From positions 40,076 through 104,075 of the forward strand of contig JAUJOK010000014.1 of NCBI GenBank assembly GCA_030447685.1: DNA of 64,000 bases. The letters are read 5' to 3'. The translations under genes and the position numbers were made by a program. The stretch comes from Armatimonadaceae bacterium (GTDB taxonomy: Bacteria; Armatimonadota; Armatimonadia; Armatimonadales; Armatimonadaceae). Positions 27,703-41,660 of this stretch are shown one piece after another. Each line of letters starts with the position of its first letter. Position 1 is the stretch's first letter. The notes below the pieces were generated by a model. That model did no database searches, was not told where the DNA came from, and was given only the letters and a program-made list of their open reading frames with translations.

Positions 27703-27836
27703 GCCCCCTCCCCCGGCCCCTCCCCCACGCTGTGGGGGAGGGGGAGCCAGAAGAAGGAGACGGAAAGCCTGACGAAACATTTCCCTCTTTCACCCCTCTC
27801 CCACAGCGTGGGGGAGGGGCCGGGGGAGGGGGCTAA
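27703..27836. repeat. Inverted-repeat element between gltB and gltD
   Basis: Arms AGCCCCCTCCCCCGGCCCCT and its near-perfect complement are separated by ~50 bases of unique sequence. Each arm itself forms a hairpin around CCCCACGCTGTGGGG or CCCACAGCGTGGG. A nearly identical 40-base arm lies inside polA near 44300. It sits in the gltB-gltD mRNA and could affect the ratio of the two products. Confidence 0.8.
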
Positions 27837-27839
27837 ATC

Positions 27840-32438
<4,599 letters not shown>

Positions 32439-32746
32439 AACGTGCTCCTAACAGGATATGCCGACGATGCGCGCGATAAAGGCTCGCGGCGCTTACTCGC
32501 GTTGTTAGGCGGCCACGCTGCCACGACAAAACGCTCCCTGTCTCAAGGGGGAATGAATTTTACCACACCGCCTGCTCCCCGTCAAATTGCCGAAAGTTAC
32601 TGAAATCGCGCAGTCGATTGAAGGGTTTTAATTGATAGGTGTCTTATTCTTGGACCTGTCGGGCGCATCCGACTTTCTCCTGCGGATTGCGCGACTACTC
32701 AAGGGTGAGACATATCCGCTTTCACAACGAAGCGAGGAGGTACCTG
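32439..32746. other. Divergent intergenic region, gltB / lipoprotein gene
   Basis: 308 bases between the gltB start (minus) and the lipoprotein gene (plus). It should contain both promoters. No strong sigma-70 pair, riboswitch or operator was recognised, and no gene was found; the ribosome-binding site GCGAGGAGG is at its right end. Confidence 0.4.
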
Positions 32747-34201
32747 ATGCGGAAGTTCGCGATGGTGTTTGTTTTGTTCACGGCTCTGGTCGCCGCCGGA
32801 TGCGGCGGCGGGGGCGGAAGCACCCCCGGTCCCAACGGCGGAACCGGGCCGCTGGGTGTATTCGTCACCGATGCCTTTAACGATGATTACGACCATGTGT
32901 GGGTCAGGCTGCACCGGGTCGAGCTGCTGGACGCCGCCGGAACGGCGGAAACCATCTTCGATGACCCGACCGGCGTCGAGATCGACCTGAAGACACTGCG
33001 TGATGCGTCCGGCTCGCGCTTCGCTCTGTTGAGCAACGCCGCCGTGCAGTCCCGCACCCACACCCAGGTTCGCGTCACTACAGGCAGCACGTTCATACTG
33101 TTCCCGACCGGGGCCGCCGCCGGTCAAAGCACGCCGGTCGCCGACGCCGTGGCGCGCGACGGCAGTGGCCGTCCGATCATCGTATTTCCGCTCTCCAGCC
33201 CGCGCAACCTGGGTTCGGGCACGGACGACCTCGTAATTGATTTCGACCTCGCCAGCTTCACCGTCGTGAATGGCAAGGTGGTGCCGGTTCTGCGCGAAGG
33301 AGAGAAGAACGGTCTGAACAATCCGGGCCGCCAGGAGCACCGCACCTTCAACGGAACCGTTGCCGGCCTCTCAGGAACCTCGCCCGACTTCACCTTTACG
33401 CTGAACCAGGAAAACGGGCGCACGTTCCCGGTAGTAACGAACGCCGCGACGCGCATCTTCCATTCCGGTGCCGCCACCAATCCTCAGTTGCAGAACGGCG
33501 CGCGCGTGCAGGTTCGTGGCACGTTCGATGTTTCCACCAACCGCTTCACGGCTACCCAGGTGAAGCTGAAAAACAACGACGACAACAACCAGAACGAAGC
33601 TGAGATCAAGGGCGCGCCGTCGGCCATCAATGCAGCCGCGGGCCGCTTCGCCGTTGCCGCCACCGAGGTTCGCGGCTTCCTTCCCACGCAGACCACGGTA
33701 ACGGTAGCCACCACGGGCACGACGGTTTTCCGCTCCGACCGGGGCGTGTTGATCTCCGCCGAGCAGTTCTTCGCCGCTCTGCCGACAGCCCGGCGCGTCG
33801 AGGTGGAGGGAGTCTACGACGCGGCCACCAATACGCTTACAGCCCGCAAAGCCAAACTGGAAGATGACGACACCAACGTCAATGAGGCGGAGGCGCGGGG
33901 CCGCCCGGAAAACAACAGAATCAACGCCGCGGCGGGCACCTTCCGCATCAATCCGCTGGACGAGTGGGAAGGGTTTGTTCCGGCGGGGGCCTCGGTTTCC
34001 GTCGTTACCAACGCCTCCACCCGGTTCCGCGACAACGCCGGGAACGAGATCAGCGCCACGGTGTTCTTCGCCAACCTTGCCGCCAGCCCGCTGGTCAAGG
34101 TCGAAGGCGTCTATTCCGGCGGCACTATCACCGCGTCTCAGGCCCGCCTTCGCAGCAGCAGCAACGGCGGCGGCGGCGGCGGAAATAGGGATGATGATTA
34201 A
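32747..34201 (+). CDS. Lipoprotein with DUF4382 and DUF5666-type repeats
   Basis: 484 residues from the ATG at 32747 (GAGGAGG upstream). A lipobox signal peptide ends in VAAGC near residue 19, followed by a glycine-rich linker. Residues ~30-190 fit DUF4382 (LGVFVTDAFNDDYDHVWVRL). Three DUF5666-like beta modules follow, each with a variant of VRGTFDVSTNRFTATQVKLK or VEGVYDAATNTLTARKAKLE. The C-terminus is Ser/Gly/Asp-rich. It is probably anchored on the outer side of the membrane; the function is unknown. Confidence 0.85.
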   Translation: MRKFAMVFVLFTALVAAGCGGGGGSTPGPNGGTGPLGVFVTDAFNDDYDHVWVRLHRVELLDAAGTAETIFDDPTGVEIDLKTLRDASGSRFALLSNAAVQSRTHTQVRVTTGSTFILFPTGAAAGQSTPVADAVARDGSGRPIIVFPLSSPRNLGSGTDDLVIDFDLASFTVVNGKVVPVLREGEKNGLNNPGRQEHRTFNGTVAGLSGTSPDFTFTLNQENGRTFPVVTNAATRIFHSGAATNPQLQNGARVQVRGTFDVSTNRFTATQVKLKNNDDNNQNEAEIKGAPSAINAAAGRFAVAATEVRGFLPTQTTVTVATTGTTVFRSDRGVLISAEQFFAALPTARRVEVEGVYDAATNTLTARKAKLEDDDTNVNEAEARGRPENNRINAAAGTFRINPLDEWEGFVPAGASVSVVTNASTRFRDNAGNEISATVFFANLAASPLVKVEGVYSGGTITASQARLRSSSNGGGGGGNRDDD

Positions 34202-34228
34202 TTAACGCGGTTTTTGCAGCTGTAATGC

Positions 34229-34258
34229 GGGGCCGCCGAAAGGCGGCCCTGTTTTCTT
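34229..34258 (+). terminator. Intrinsic terminator
   Basis: Stem GGGCCGCC / GGCGGCCC with a GAAA loop, then TGTTTTCTT, 28 bases after the lipoprotein stop. Confidence 0.9.
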
Positions 34259-34269
34259 ATTGCCAGTGA

Positions 34270-35022
34270 TCAGTTCTTCTTTTCCGCGCAGCAGGACATC
34301 GGGGCAGTCCTGCTCGGCGCGGAGGCCACAGCAGACAGGTCGCTGGTTCTGCCGGTCGCTGACTTTCTGCCGGTGAAGGAAAACGCGCCGTAGTTGGCGT
34401 TGGAGCCGTCGCCGAGAATCGTGCCGACGCGCCGGTCCTCAAAGCGCAGCGGCAGCGCCTTTCCTTTGATGGCCCGGCGTATCGGCCAGACGGTGTTGTT
34501 TTCCACCACGACCGGGCTTTTGCCGTCGCCGCCGATGATGACGCGGGCCGTGAAGCCCCCGTAACCGGCAAAATTGAGGCGCAGATCGTTCCCCTTCACG
34601 CTATGGGTGATGCGCGCGGGCACAAAGGAGCGCGGACCGGAGGCGGGGCCGCCTTTGGCGAAAACGGCACGAGCCACCTGCTCCAGTGCGGCGCGCTGCG
34701 CGGGTGTCGCGCGCTCATCCACAAAACCCAGCGTGCCCTTAGAACCGTCCGCGCCGCCGAATACCAGCCCCGAAAGATCGGTTTCGCCCCATGCGCCCCT
34801 TTCCAGCTTATACGCGAAGACCGCGTGGCAGTACGGATGCGGCGACGGCCCTTCCCCGAAGTTGCAGGTGCAGGGCACGGCGCAGGTACAGGCTTCCAGC
34901 AGCGTTCCCGTCGCGCTCCAGCTATCCGAAGGAGAACGGGCAGAAGAGGGTACGAGGCGCAGACCGAAAAGCGCGGCAGACGTGAGCAGCGCAGCGGCTA
35001 CGGGAGCAAAGCGGCGGGACAT
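34270..35022 (-). CDS. Exported DUF1326 protein
   Basis: 250 residues. The N-terminal signal sequence (1-29) is followed by the DUF1326 hallmark LLEACTCAVPCTCNFGEG near residue 42, a cysteine cluster that may bind metal. The conserved segments GFVDERATPAQRAALEQV and FVPARITHSVKGNDLRLNF follow. The C-terminus ends SCCAEKKN. No biochemical role is known for the family. It is divergent from the AI-2E transporter gene. Confidence 0.85.
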   Translation of the reverse strand: MSRRFAPVAAALLTSAALFGLRLVPSSARSPSDSWSATGTLLEACTCAVPCTCNFGEGPSPHPYCHAVFAYKLERGAWGETDLSGLVFGGADGSKGTLGFVDERATPAQRAALEQVARAVFAKGGPASGPRSFVPARITHSVKGNDLRLNFAGYGGFTARVIIGGDGKSPVVVENNTVWPIRRAIKGKALPLRFEDRRVGTILGDGSNANYGAFSFTGRKSATGRTSDLSAVASAPSRTAPMSCCAEKKN

Positions 35023-35119
35023 GAACGATACCTCCGGTCATTCTACGAACGGCGCGGAAAAGGCGTTCCCCTCACGCCGTGTTTGTCGGAGACCTCGCGC
35101 GGGTACAAAAAGGGACGCA

Positions 35120-36460
35120 ATGGCAGCCAACCCGGAACTGGAAAAACCTATCTCGTCGCGCCCGGTGGACGGGGGAATCGACCCGAACACCCAGGTGGTG
35201 CGCGTCGCCAACTATCACCGCGTTATCTTTTTCGGGGCGGGCGTCTATCTTGCCATCGTCTTTTTCGATGCTATTGCCAGGGCGCTGCTCCTCTTCTTTG
35301 CCGCGTTTCTTCTGGCGATCATTTTGAACGCCCCGGTGCGCTGGCTGGAAACCCGAGGCATCAAGCGCAGTCTTTCGGCAGCGGGCGTGGCGCTGATCGT
35401 GCTGGGCAGTCTGATTACGCTGGGATTCGTGGCCGGGCCGCCGATAGCGAACGAGGCGGCCTCGCTGATGCAGCAGGGGCCGGAACGGGTGAAGCGACTG
35501 CAAGCAAAGGCGGAAGCCCTTTCCCAGCAGTACCCGGCGCTGGAAAGTGTCTTCAAAAGTAATGAGCTGAGCGCGGAAGCATTGACGAAGCGGGCGCAGG
35601 GGCTGCTGCCGCGCCTGGGACGCTATACGCTGGGGTTCTTCGGGACACTGGCGGCGGCCTTTTTCGTACTGGTGATCGCGCTGTATACGCTGGCATCGCC
35701 CCACACTCTGCTTCGCGGCTTTCTGTCCGCCGTGCCGCCGAACTACCGCAACGACGCGACCCGCGCCCTCACGCGCATCGTCGGGCAGTTAGAGGCATGG
35801 GCGCTGGCGACTCTGGTGCTGATGCTGATTATAGGGGTGGTGTGCGGGGTCGGCATGTGGCTGCTGGGCGTGCCCAACCCGCTCCTTTTCGGCATTATCG
35901 CGGGCTTCGGTGAGGCCATCCCGACCATCGGGCCGATCCTGTCCGCCCTGCCGCCCGTGCTCGTCGTTCTGGGCGACGACCCCTCCAAGGCGCTGCGGGT
36001 GGGCATTCTGTTTCTGGTCGTGCAGCAGATCGAAAACAACGTGCTCGTGCCGATGATCATGGCGCGCAACCTGAAGCTGCACCCCGTCTCCATCCTGTTC
36101 TTCGTGCTGGCGCTGGGCGAGTTCGTCGGCATTCTGGGCGCGCTGCTGGCCGTGCCCGTCGCGATCATCGTCAAGGTGCTGTTCGAGGAGTTCTACGAGA
36201 AGCGGCGCGCTCCGAAAACCGAGGCGCTGGAAGAGGCGGCGAACCAGATACTGCGCGCGGGGTCGCGTCCCGGCAGAACCACCGCACCCAATCCGCCGCC
36301 ATCGCTGAAAGAAGACGATGACATAGACAGCACCTGGATCAACGTCCGCCCACCCCGCCTGAAGCCCGTGCCGACGACGCGCCCCGCTGTGGACGCCGAC
36401 ATCGAAGGGACGCTGGTGGACGTGACCCCCGAAGCGCCGTCGCCGGACAAGCAGTCTTAG
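35120..36460 (+). CDS. AI-2E family (TqsA/PerM-type) transporter
   Basis: 446 residues from the ATG at 35120. Typical layout: two N-terminal membrane helices, one more near 90, a coiled central region, then four to five C-terminal helices with the family blocks FGIIAGFGEAIPTIGPILSA, QQIENNVLVPMIMARNLKLH and LGEFVGILGALLAVPVAIIV. The ~80-residue cytoplasmic tail is rich in Pro, Thr and Asp. Family members export autoinducer-2 or act as ion antiporters; the substrate cannot be told here. Its 3' end overlaps the convergent nagZ by 4 bp. Confidence 0.92.
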   Translation: MAANPELEKPISSRPVDGGIDPNTQVVRVANYHRVIFFGAGVYLAIVFFDAIARALLLFFAAFLLAIILNAPVRWLETRGIKRSLSAAGVALIVLGSLITLGFVAGPPIANEAASLMQQGPERVKRLQAKAEALSQQYPALESVFKSNELSAEALTKRAQGLLPRLGRYTLGFFGTLAAAFFVLVIALYTLASPHTLLRGFLSAVPPNYRNDATRALTRIVGQLEAWALATLVLMLIIGVVCGVGMWLLGVPNPLLFGIIAGFGEAIPTIGPILSALPPVLVVLGDDPSKALRVGILFLVVQQIENNVLVPMIMARNLKLHPVSILFFVLALGEFVGILGALLAVPVAIIVKVLFEEFYEKRRAPKTEALEEAANQILRAGSRPGRTTAPNPPPSLKEDDDIDSTWINVRPPRLKPVPTTRPAVDADIEGTLVDVTPEAPSPDKQS

Positions 36461-37644
36461 ACCGGCGCTTCCGCGCCCAGTGTCGTCACTGCCACGGGCG
36501 CTTCATAAGCCACTCCCGCCTTTTCCGCAAGCGAACGAGCGACAGCAGCACTTTCCGGCGCACCGATGCGCGCCTGATCCAGCGGCGGAATCTCTGCTGC
36601 CCTGCGTTTCGCGTCAAGGATACGCTCCACCGCCTCGTCAATGCGCTCCTGAGGCAGATCGCCGGACCGGGCGGCGGCAAGCAGGGCGGCGTGGGTGGCG
36701 CGCTGGCGCTCCGGCGTGTGGCAGACCAGCAGCATATCCGCGCCCGCCTTGGCGGCAAGCACCGCCGCCTGCGCCGTGCCCCAGCGGTCGGAGACCGCCT
36801 TCATCTCCAGACAATCGGTAACGACAACGCCGCGAAAACCGAGGTTGTGGCGCAGCAGGTCGGTCAAGATCGCGCGGCTCATGGTGGCAGCCAGTCCTGA
36901 ATTATCCACGGCGGGAAACAGGATATGCGCGGTCATAATGGTGTCCACGCCGCTTTCGATGGCCGCACGAAAAGGAACCAGTTCCCGCGCCATCATCGCT
37001 GCCAGATCGCCGGGTACGGTCGGCAGATCGTAGTGGGAATCGAGGGCCGTATCGCCGTGGCCGGGAAAGTGCTTGGCGCAGCTTAAAATGCCCGCCTCCG
37101 CATACCCGCCAATCTGGGCGCGAACGAAAGGCGTGACCGCTTCCGGCGTCGCCCCGAACGCGCGGTCGCCGATTACCGGGTTGGCGGGGTTGGAGTTCAC
37201 GTCGGCAACGGGCGCGAAGTTCCAATTGATGCCGACTTGCCGCAATTCTTCTCCGGCAACATGCGCGGCAGCCCACGCCAGGTCCGTATCCCCCGCCTGC
37301 CCGATAACCTGCGCGGGCGGGAGCGCGGTAAACGGGGCGCGCAGTCGGGCGACACGTCCCCCCTCCTGATCGGTGGGCAGCAGCAGCGGGATTTCCGCCC
37401 GGCTTTGCAGTTCGTCCAGCATAGCGCGCACGGCGGGCGCATCCACGGGTGGCGGCGGCTTCACGTCCTGACGCTGGACATTGCGCCCCATCACTATCAT
37501 CGCCCCAACCTTCATCTCGCGGACGCATTCCACGGCCTGCGCGTTCACGGCATGGAGCGAATCGTCGCCGCGCCAGCCGAAACAAAGCATCTGTCCAATC
37601 TTCTCTTCCAGCGACAGGGCGGAAATGTCCGGGATGTTCTTCAA
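36457..37644 (-). CDS. nagZ: Glycoside hydrolase family 3 beta-N-acetylhexosaminidase
   Basis: 395 residues without a signal peptide. The GH3 NagZ motif CAKHFPGHGDTALDSHYDLP near residue 190 supplies the His-Asp acid/base dyad; the nucleophile Asp is in GVVVTDCLEMKAVSDRWG near 275. LLLPTDQEGGRVARLR near 87 is also diagnostic. It removes N-acetylglucosamine from muropeptides in peptidoglycan recycling. Confidence 0.93.
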   Translation of the reverse strand: MKNIPDISALSLEEKIGQMLCFGWRGDDSLHAVNAQAVECVREMKVGAMIVMGRNVQRQDVKPPPPVDAPAVRAMLDELQSRAEIPLLLPTDQEGGRVARLRAPFTALPPAQVIGQAGDTDLAWAAAHVAGEELRQVGINWNFAPVADVNSNPANPVIGDRAFGATPEAVTPFVRAQIGGYAEAGILSCAKHFPGHGDTALDSHYDLPTVPGDLAAMMARELVPFRAAIESGVDTIMTAHILFPAVDNSGLAATMSRAILTDLLRHNLGFRGVVVTDCLEMKAVSDRWGTAQAAVLAAKAGADMLLVCHTPERQRATHAALLAAARSGDLPQERIDEAVERILDAKRRAAEIPPLDQARIGAPESAAVARSLAEKAGVAYEAPVAVTTLGAEAPV

Positions 37645-37775
37645 GGGGTGTGGTTCTTTCTATTCCTGCGCGCTGAACGCCTCACCGATTGTAAGGAGCA
37701 CGCCACAGGTGCCGTCTAACGCCCGCCCTCATCGGCGCGGCCAGCTAAGCCTTTGTGCGAAGGCAGGTGCGCTGC

Positions 37776-38234
37776 CTATCGTGGCAAGCGCCAATACGTC
37801 GGCTCTGTGTCTCTTGGTATGCGGTCGCCTTCGGGTGTGAAATACCAGTTGTTGAACGATGTGCTGCACATCCCGACTATCTCCATCTTGAGCGTGCCTG
37901 GGGAGCACGGGCTTGGTACTTCCTCACCCACAGGAATCAGCACAATGTTGGCCGTGCCGCAATTGAGACACTTAGGTGGACTAACCCGGCTGTCTCGCCA
38001 CTCGCGCCGCCGCAAGGTTGCCGTCAGCAAGGACGCGTGCCATGTGTCCTTATCTTCTATTATGCTTTGCTCCACGATGACTTTGTATGTATCCGAGTTC
38101 TTGTCGTGAAGGCCAGCGGAGTGACGGTCAAGTTCTTCGAGCGCTTCGATAACTTCACCAGCGGGCAAGTCTTGGCACTGCTGGCACCAAACCGGCGGTG
38201 TCTGCTGGTCTACCCTGGAGCCCTCGGCCAGTGC
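37776..38234 (-). CDS. Cysteine-rich hypothetical protein (start unclear)
   Basis: The open frame runs from 38234 to 37776 after an upstream in-frame stop. It contains VWCQQCQDL and PPKCLNCGTANIVLIPVG..., two CxxC knuckles that could bind zinc, and ends in NNWYFTPEGDRIPRDTEPTY. No clear start codon with a ribosome-binding site lies in this frame. An ATG at 38299, overlapping the galU-like stop, would reach it only after a frameshift, so the 5' part may be damaged. No family is assigned. Confidence 0.5.
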   Translation of the reverse strand, partial: ALAEGSRVDQQTPPVWCQQCQDLPAGEVIEALEELDRHSAGLHDKNSDTYKVIVEQSIIEDKDTWHASLLTATLRRREWRDSRVSPPKCLNCGTANIVLIPVGEEVPSPCSPGTLKMEIVGMCSTSFNNWYFTPEGDRIPRDTEPTYWRLPR

Positions 38235-38294
38235 TTACTAGTTGCCCCGCGTACCTCCGTCATCTCGGCCCTGGCCGTGGGCAGAAAGGTAATT

Positions 38295-39253
38295 TCATAG
38301 TAGGTGGGCATTAAAGGTCTGCTTTAGTTCGCCCCAGAAGGGGCCACGCAGCGACAAAGCCATCTGCGTCTCCGCAAAGCCGTGGGGAATGCCGGTATCC
38401 CAGCGGGTGCCGTCCAGATAGGCAGCGCGGTACGGCGCGCTCGCGCAGTAAGTCCTGCGCCGATGTTAGCTGGAACTCGTTCTTGACGCGCGTGTTCGTC
38501 TCGATCAGATGCCCCAGGCAGGCGAAGATTTCCGGCGTGAACAGGTGCAGGCCGAAGTGGCACAGATACCAGCCTTCGGGGACACCGGGCGTGGCAAAGG
38601 CGCGCGCCTCTTCCGGCGTCGGCTTTCTTTGAAGGCGACAATGTCGTAGGTCTGGCCGGGGCATCGGCGGGCAGCGCGGCGTCCCGCGCCTGGCACTTGA
38701 CCACTCCCGTTACGCTCACCGCGTCCTCGGGGTCCAGGCGGACGCTCGTCACCGAGCAGCCTTCCCGCTCGCCGATATCCAGAAGCCGCGCGGCACAGGG
38801 CGGGACGCCAGGCGGCGTGGTGTAGACATGGTCGCCGAGCAGCAGAAGAAACGGCTCGCTCCCTACCCAGTCGCGGGCCTGGAAAACGGCATGCCCGGAA
38901 CCCTTCCGGCGCGGGCTGCTCCACATAGCTGATACGCCGCTGCATATCCGCGAGTTTATCCGCCTGCTCCAGCGCCCAGGTCTTGCTCGCGAACGATGCG
39001 CGCTCGTTCGCATCCAGCCCTCGGAAATGCCGCTCAAACGGCTCCGCCCCGCCCCGGCTGACCACAATGCAGACCTCTTCGATACCGCTTCGCAGGCATT
39101 CCTCGATAATGATCTGAATCGTCGGCTTGGTGATACCGTCCGTATCCACCAGGGGAAGCATCTCTTCTGAATCGAGCGTGTCGCCGGGAACTGCCGCGTC
39201 CCCCGCCCCGCCGCCGTTATCACCGCCTTACGCGCGCGCCGCCGCTGTGCCAT
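38295..39253 (-). pseudogene. GalU-like nucleotidyltransferase with several frameshifts
   Basis: Reading across frames from the ATG at 39253 (AGGAG upstream) gives AVITAAGRGTRQFPATRSIQ, then after a 1-base deletion LPLVDTDGITKPTIQIIIEE, then HAVFQARDWVGSEPFLLLLG, VAFKES, PEGWYLCHFGLHLFTPEIFA, and finally LDGTRWDTGIPHGFAETQMA. This is the order of a UTP-glucose-1-phosphate uridylyltransferase-like protein, and at least four frame changes are needed. The N-terminal pyrophosphorylase signature is still visible. It is either decayed or badly sequenced. Confidence 0.75.
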
Positions 39254-39361
39254 CGCATCCGCTCCTGTTCGTTCGTTCACTTACATCCATCACCCCTCAT
39301 TTCTCGGCGCTCATACCTATCGACCATAATTGTCCTCGCATCTGTTCAAGCTGCCGGGAAG

Positions 39362-39823
39362 CTACACTTCCCGAATCAATGTGTGTAGTCCCTCGGCTTG
39401 CTGCTCGCGTATAAATCGTTCATCCGCCGCAACAAAGTTGCAAACTTCGCCTGCCGTCGCTCGTTCCTGCGCGAAATTCATGTATATCCCAAGCAGCGCT
39501 GCATCCGAGGTGTTGATATTGTGAGGGTATACCAGGGATCGGGCCTGATAGAAGGCATCATCGTCAATTGTCAATAGGCGGAAATCATCATCATGAATCA
39601 AGTCCGCTTCCAGGGCTGACGAAGAAGTGATAAAATTCGCCTCCGTTATATCTCTGCGATTCTTGGCCCGAACCAGGGCAGCAAAAGTCTCCACATAACC
39701 CATGACGGATGCTACCATCCGTGAGGAAGGTATATGTGAAAAGAGAGTATTGACGGTGTCGGTTCCGAGTTCCTTTGCGTACCGTTTCACCAGGGCGCTC
39801 GTGTCCCAAAGCAGCAAAGGCAC
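39362..39823 (-). CDS. PIN-domain protein, probable VapC-type toxin
   Basis: 153 residues. The PIN acidic residues are placed as expected: LLLWDTSALVKRYAKELGTD at the N-terminus, an E in VMGYVETFAALVRAKN near 45, and INTSDAALLGIYMNFA near 105. It is probably a Mg-dependent RNase. The small gene 6 bp upstream is the likely antitoxin. Confidence 0.85.
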   Translation of the reverse strand: MPLLLWDTSALVKRYAKELGTDTVNTLFSHIPSSRMVASVMGYVETFAALVRAKNRRDITEANFITSSSALEADLIHDDDFRLLTIDDDAFYQARSLVYPHNINTSDAALLGIYMNFAQERATAGEVCNFVAADERFIREQQAEGLHTLIREV

Positions 39824-39829
39824 AGAAGG

Positions 39830-40039
39830 TTATTCCTCCCGCGCCTCTTTAATCGCCTGGGAGAAGATGCAGTCCTCTGCCCGTACGTTCTCCATCTGCT
39901 GCGCCTTCTCAGGGGTGGCTGTTGGGTCGAACACAATACCCAGGCGCCCATTCTGCGCTTCTACAATCCGCCGAAGCGCGGCCTTATCAGCAAACTTGAC
40001 TTTGTCCGTGTCTCCCTTGAGTACTCCTTTTTTGCTCAT
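39830..40039 (-). CDS. Probable antitoxin partner of the PIN protein
   Basis: 69 residues, basic N-terminus and acidic helical C-terminus (MENVRAEDCIFSQAIKEARE). It lies 6 bp upstream of the PIN gene in the usual antitoxin-first order. No DNA-binding motif is clear; assignment rests on size and position. Confidence 0.65.
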   Translation of the reverse strand: MSKKGVLKGDTDKVKFADKAALRRIVEAQNGRLGIVFDPTATPEKAQQMENVRAEDCIFSQAIKEAREE

Positions 40040-40145
40040 GTAGAACGTTCCTCTCCCGGCTACAACTCGGAGAGCCTAAAAGCGACAGCCTATTAATTGC
40101 CACGTATAAGACATTTCAACGTTTGCCCTGCCCGCCGGCTTCCCG

Positions 40146-40670
40146 TTATAACAGTTCTTCGATCTTCGGCGCAAGCTGATCCTGGGTCACCAGGCCCTCT
40201 ACCGAGTGGACGACCTTGCCGTTCTTATCGATCAGGAACGACGCGGGAATGGCCTCGACGCCGCCGAAGGCTTTCTGCGCGCCTTCCGGGGCCATCAGAA
40301 TGGGGTAATTGAATCCCTGTTTTTCGGCAAAGGGGCGCACAACCGCCATTCCCTCTCTATCGATGGAAAGACCGACCACTTGAAGGCCGCGCGGGCCGTA
40401 CTTCTTCTGGAGTTCGATCAGGTGGGGAATCTCCATCTTGCAGGGGCCGCACCAGGTCGCCCAGAAGTTGACCAGCAGAACCCGGCCTTTGTGGTCGCTT
40501 GCCCGAAAGGTTTCGCCCGTCGTCGTTTCACCGACAAGCGCGGGAACCGGCGCGCCCACCAGGGCCTGATTGCCCTCAGTCGGCGTCGCTGAACCCAACA
40601 TCCAGATTACTGCCAGAATGGCGGCCACCAGGACGGCAGCGGCGACCGGCGTGGGTATTTGTCGCTTCAT
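40146..40670 (-). CDS. TlpA/ResA-like thiol-disulfide oxidoreductase
   Basis: 174 residues from the ATG at 40670 (GAGG upstream). An N-terminal membrane anchor at ~6-26 is followed by a thioredoxin fold with VLLVNFWATWCGPCKMEIPH near 75 (CxxC active site) and the cis-Pro region GGVEAIPASFLIDKNGK near 140. It likely reduces extracytoplasmic disulfides, for example in cytochrome maturation; no ccm/ccs gene is nearby. Confidence 0.92.
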   Translation of the reverse strand: MKRQIPTPVAAAVLVAAILAVIWMLGSATPTEGNQALVGAPVPALVGETTTGETFRASDHKGRVLLVNFWATWCGPCKMEIPHLIELQKKYGPRGLQVVGLSIDREGMAVVRPFAEKQGFNYPILMAPEGAQKAFGGVEAIPASFLIDKNGKVVHSVEGLVTQDQLAPKIEELL

Positions 40671-40754
40671 TCCCAACCTCACCTTCAACGAACGCTATAC
40701 GATAAGCGTACCATAATTTACGGGGGATGAAGCGTCACGGGGGCGGAGGAAGGT

Positions 40755-40838
<84 letters not shown>

Positions 40839-40906
40839 ACGCGGGAACGCTGGCATTATACGGCGGCGCGGCGAGCGTGTCAAGATGGTGATCTGTTTGC
40901 TGATAC

Positions 40907-41587
40907 CTACTGCCTATCGGGAATCTGCCAATCGATGGGCGGCCTTCCTCCTGCCTTCAGGGCGTCATTGATCTTTGAGAAGGGACGGCTGCCGAAAAAG
41001 CCGTTGCGGGCCGAAAGCGGCGACGGGTGCGCCGACTGAATGACGGTATTGCGTTCGCCGTCGATGAGCGACAGCTTTTTCTGCGCGAAGCCGCCCCAGA
41101 GTACAAAGACCACCGAATCGTCTTTGGCGCTGACGGCGCGTATCACGGCATCCGTAAACTCTTCCCAGCCTTTGTTACGGTGCGAGTTGGGTGTATGCGC
41201 CCGGACGGTCAGCACGGCATTGAGAAGCAGAACACCCTGCTCGGCCCACGGCGTCAAATAGCCGTTATTGGGAATGGCGCAGCCCAGATCGTCCCTGAGT
41301 TCCTTGAAGATATTCACCAGTGACGGCGGCTTTTTCACATCGGGTTGAACGGAAAACGCCAGACCATGCGCCTGACCATCATCGTGATAGGGGTCCTGCC
41401 CCAGAATCAGGACGCGCACGTTCTCGTACGGGGTAAGCTTCAGCGCGTTGAAAACATCGGGTTCCGGCGGAAACACGGCGTGCTTTTGCCGCTCCTCGTC
41501 CACGAACTGCCGGAGCCGCTCGAAATAGGGCTTATTCACTTCATCGCCGATAACCGCCTGCCACGATGCGGGAAGGGATATTTCCAT
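40907..41587 (-). CDS. ung: Uracil-DNA glycosylase
   Basis: 226 residues, family 1 UDG. The catalytic water-activating Asp is in VRVLILGQDPYHDDGQAHGL near 62, and the Leu/His loop is QSAHPSPLSARNGFFGSRPF near 187. It removes uracil from DNA to start base-excision repair. Its promoter side faces the ISAs1 insertion, whose target duplication lies about 65 bp upstream of the start. Confidence 0.96.
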   Translation of the reverse strand: MEISLPASWQAVIGDEVNKPYFERLRQFVDEERQKHAVFPPEPDVFNALKLTPYENVRVLILGQDPYHDDGQAHGLAFSVQPDVKKPPSLVNIFKELRDDLGCAIPNNGYLTPWAEQGVLLLNAVLTVRAHTPNSHRNKGWEEFTDAVIRAVSAKDDSVVFVLWGGFAQKKLSLIDGERNTVIQSAHPSPLSARNGFFGSRPFSKINDALKAGGRPPIDWQIPDRQ

Positions 41588-41660
41588 AAGAGGTGCGCCT
41601 TTTTCGTGCAGATTCTGGTTGGTTGTTCACTTGAAGGCGCACCCGTCAAACGGCACGCGG

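Noticed and set aside
39362..40039. PIN pair as part of a larger defence island
   Set aside because: Neighbours are galU-like, tlpA and a tRNA; no other defence gene lies within 10 kb.
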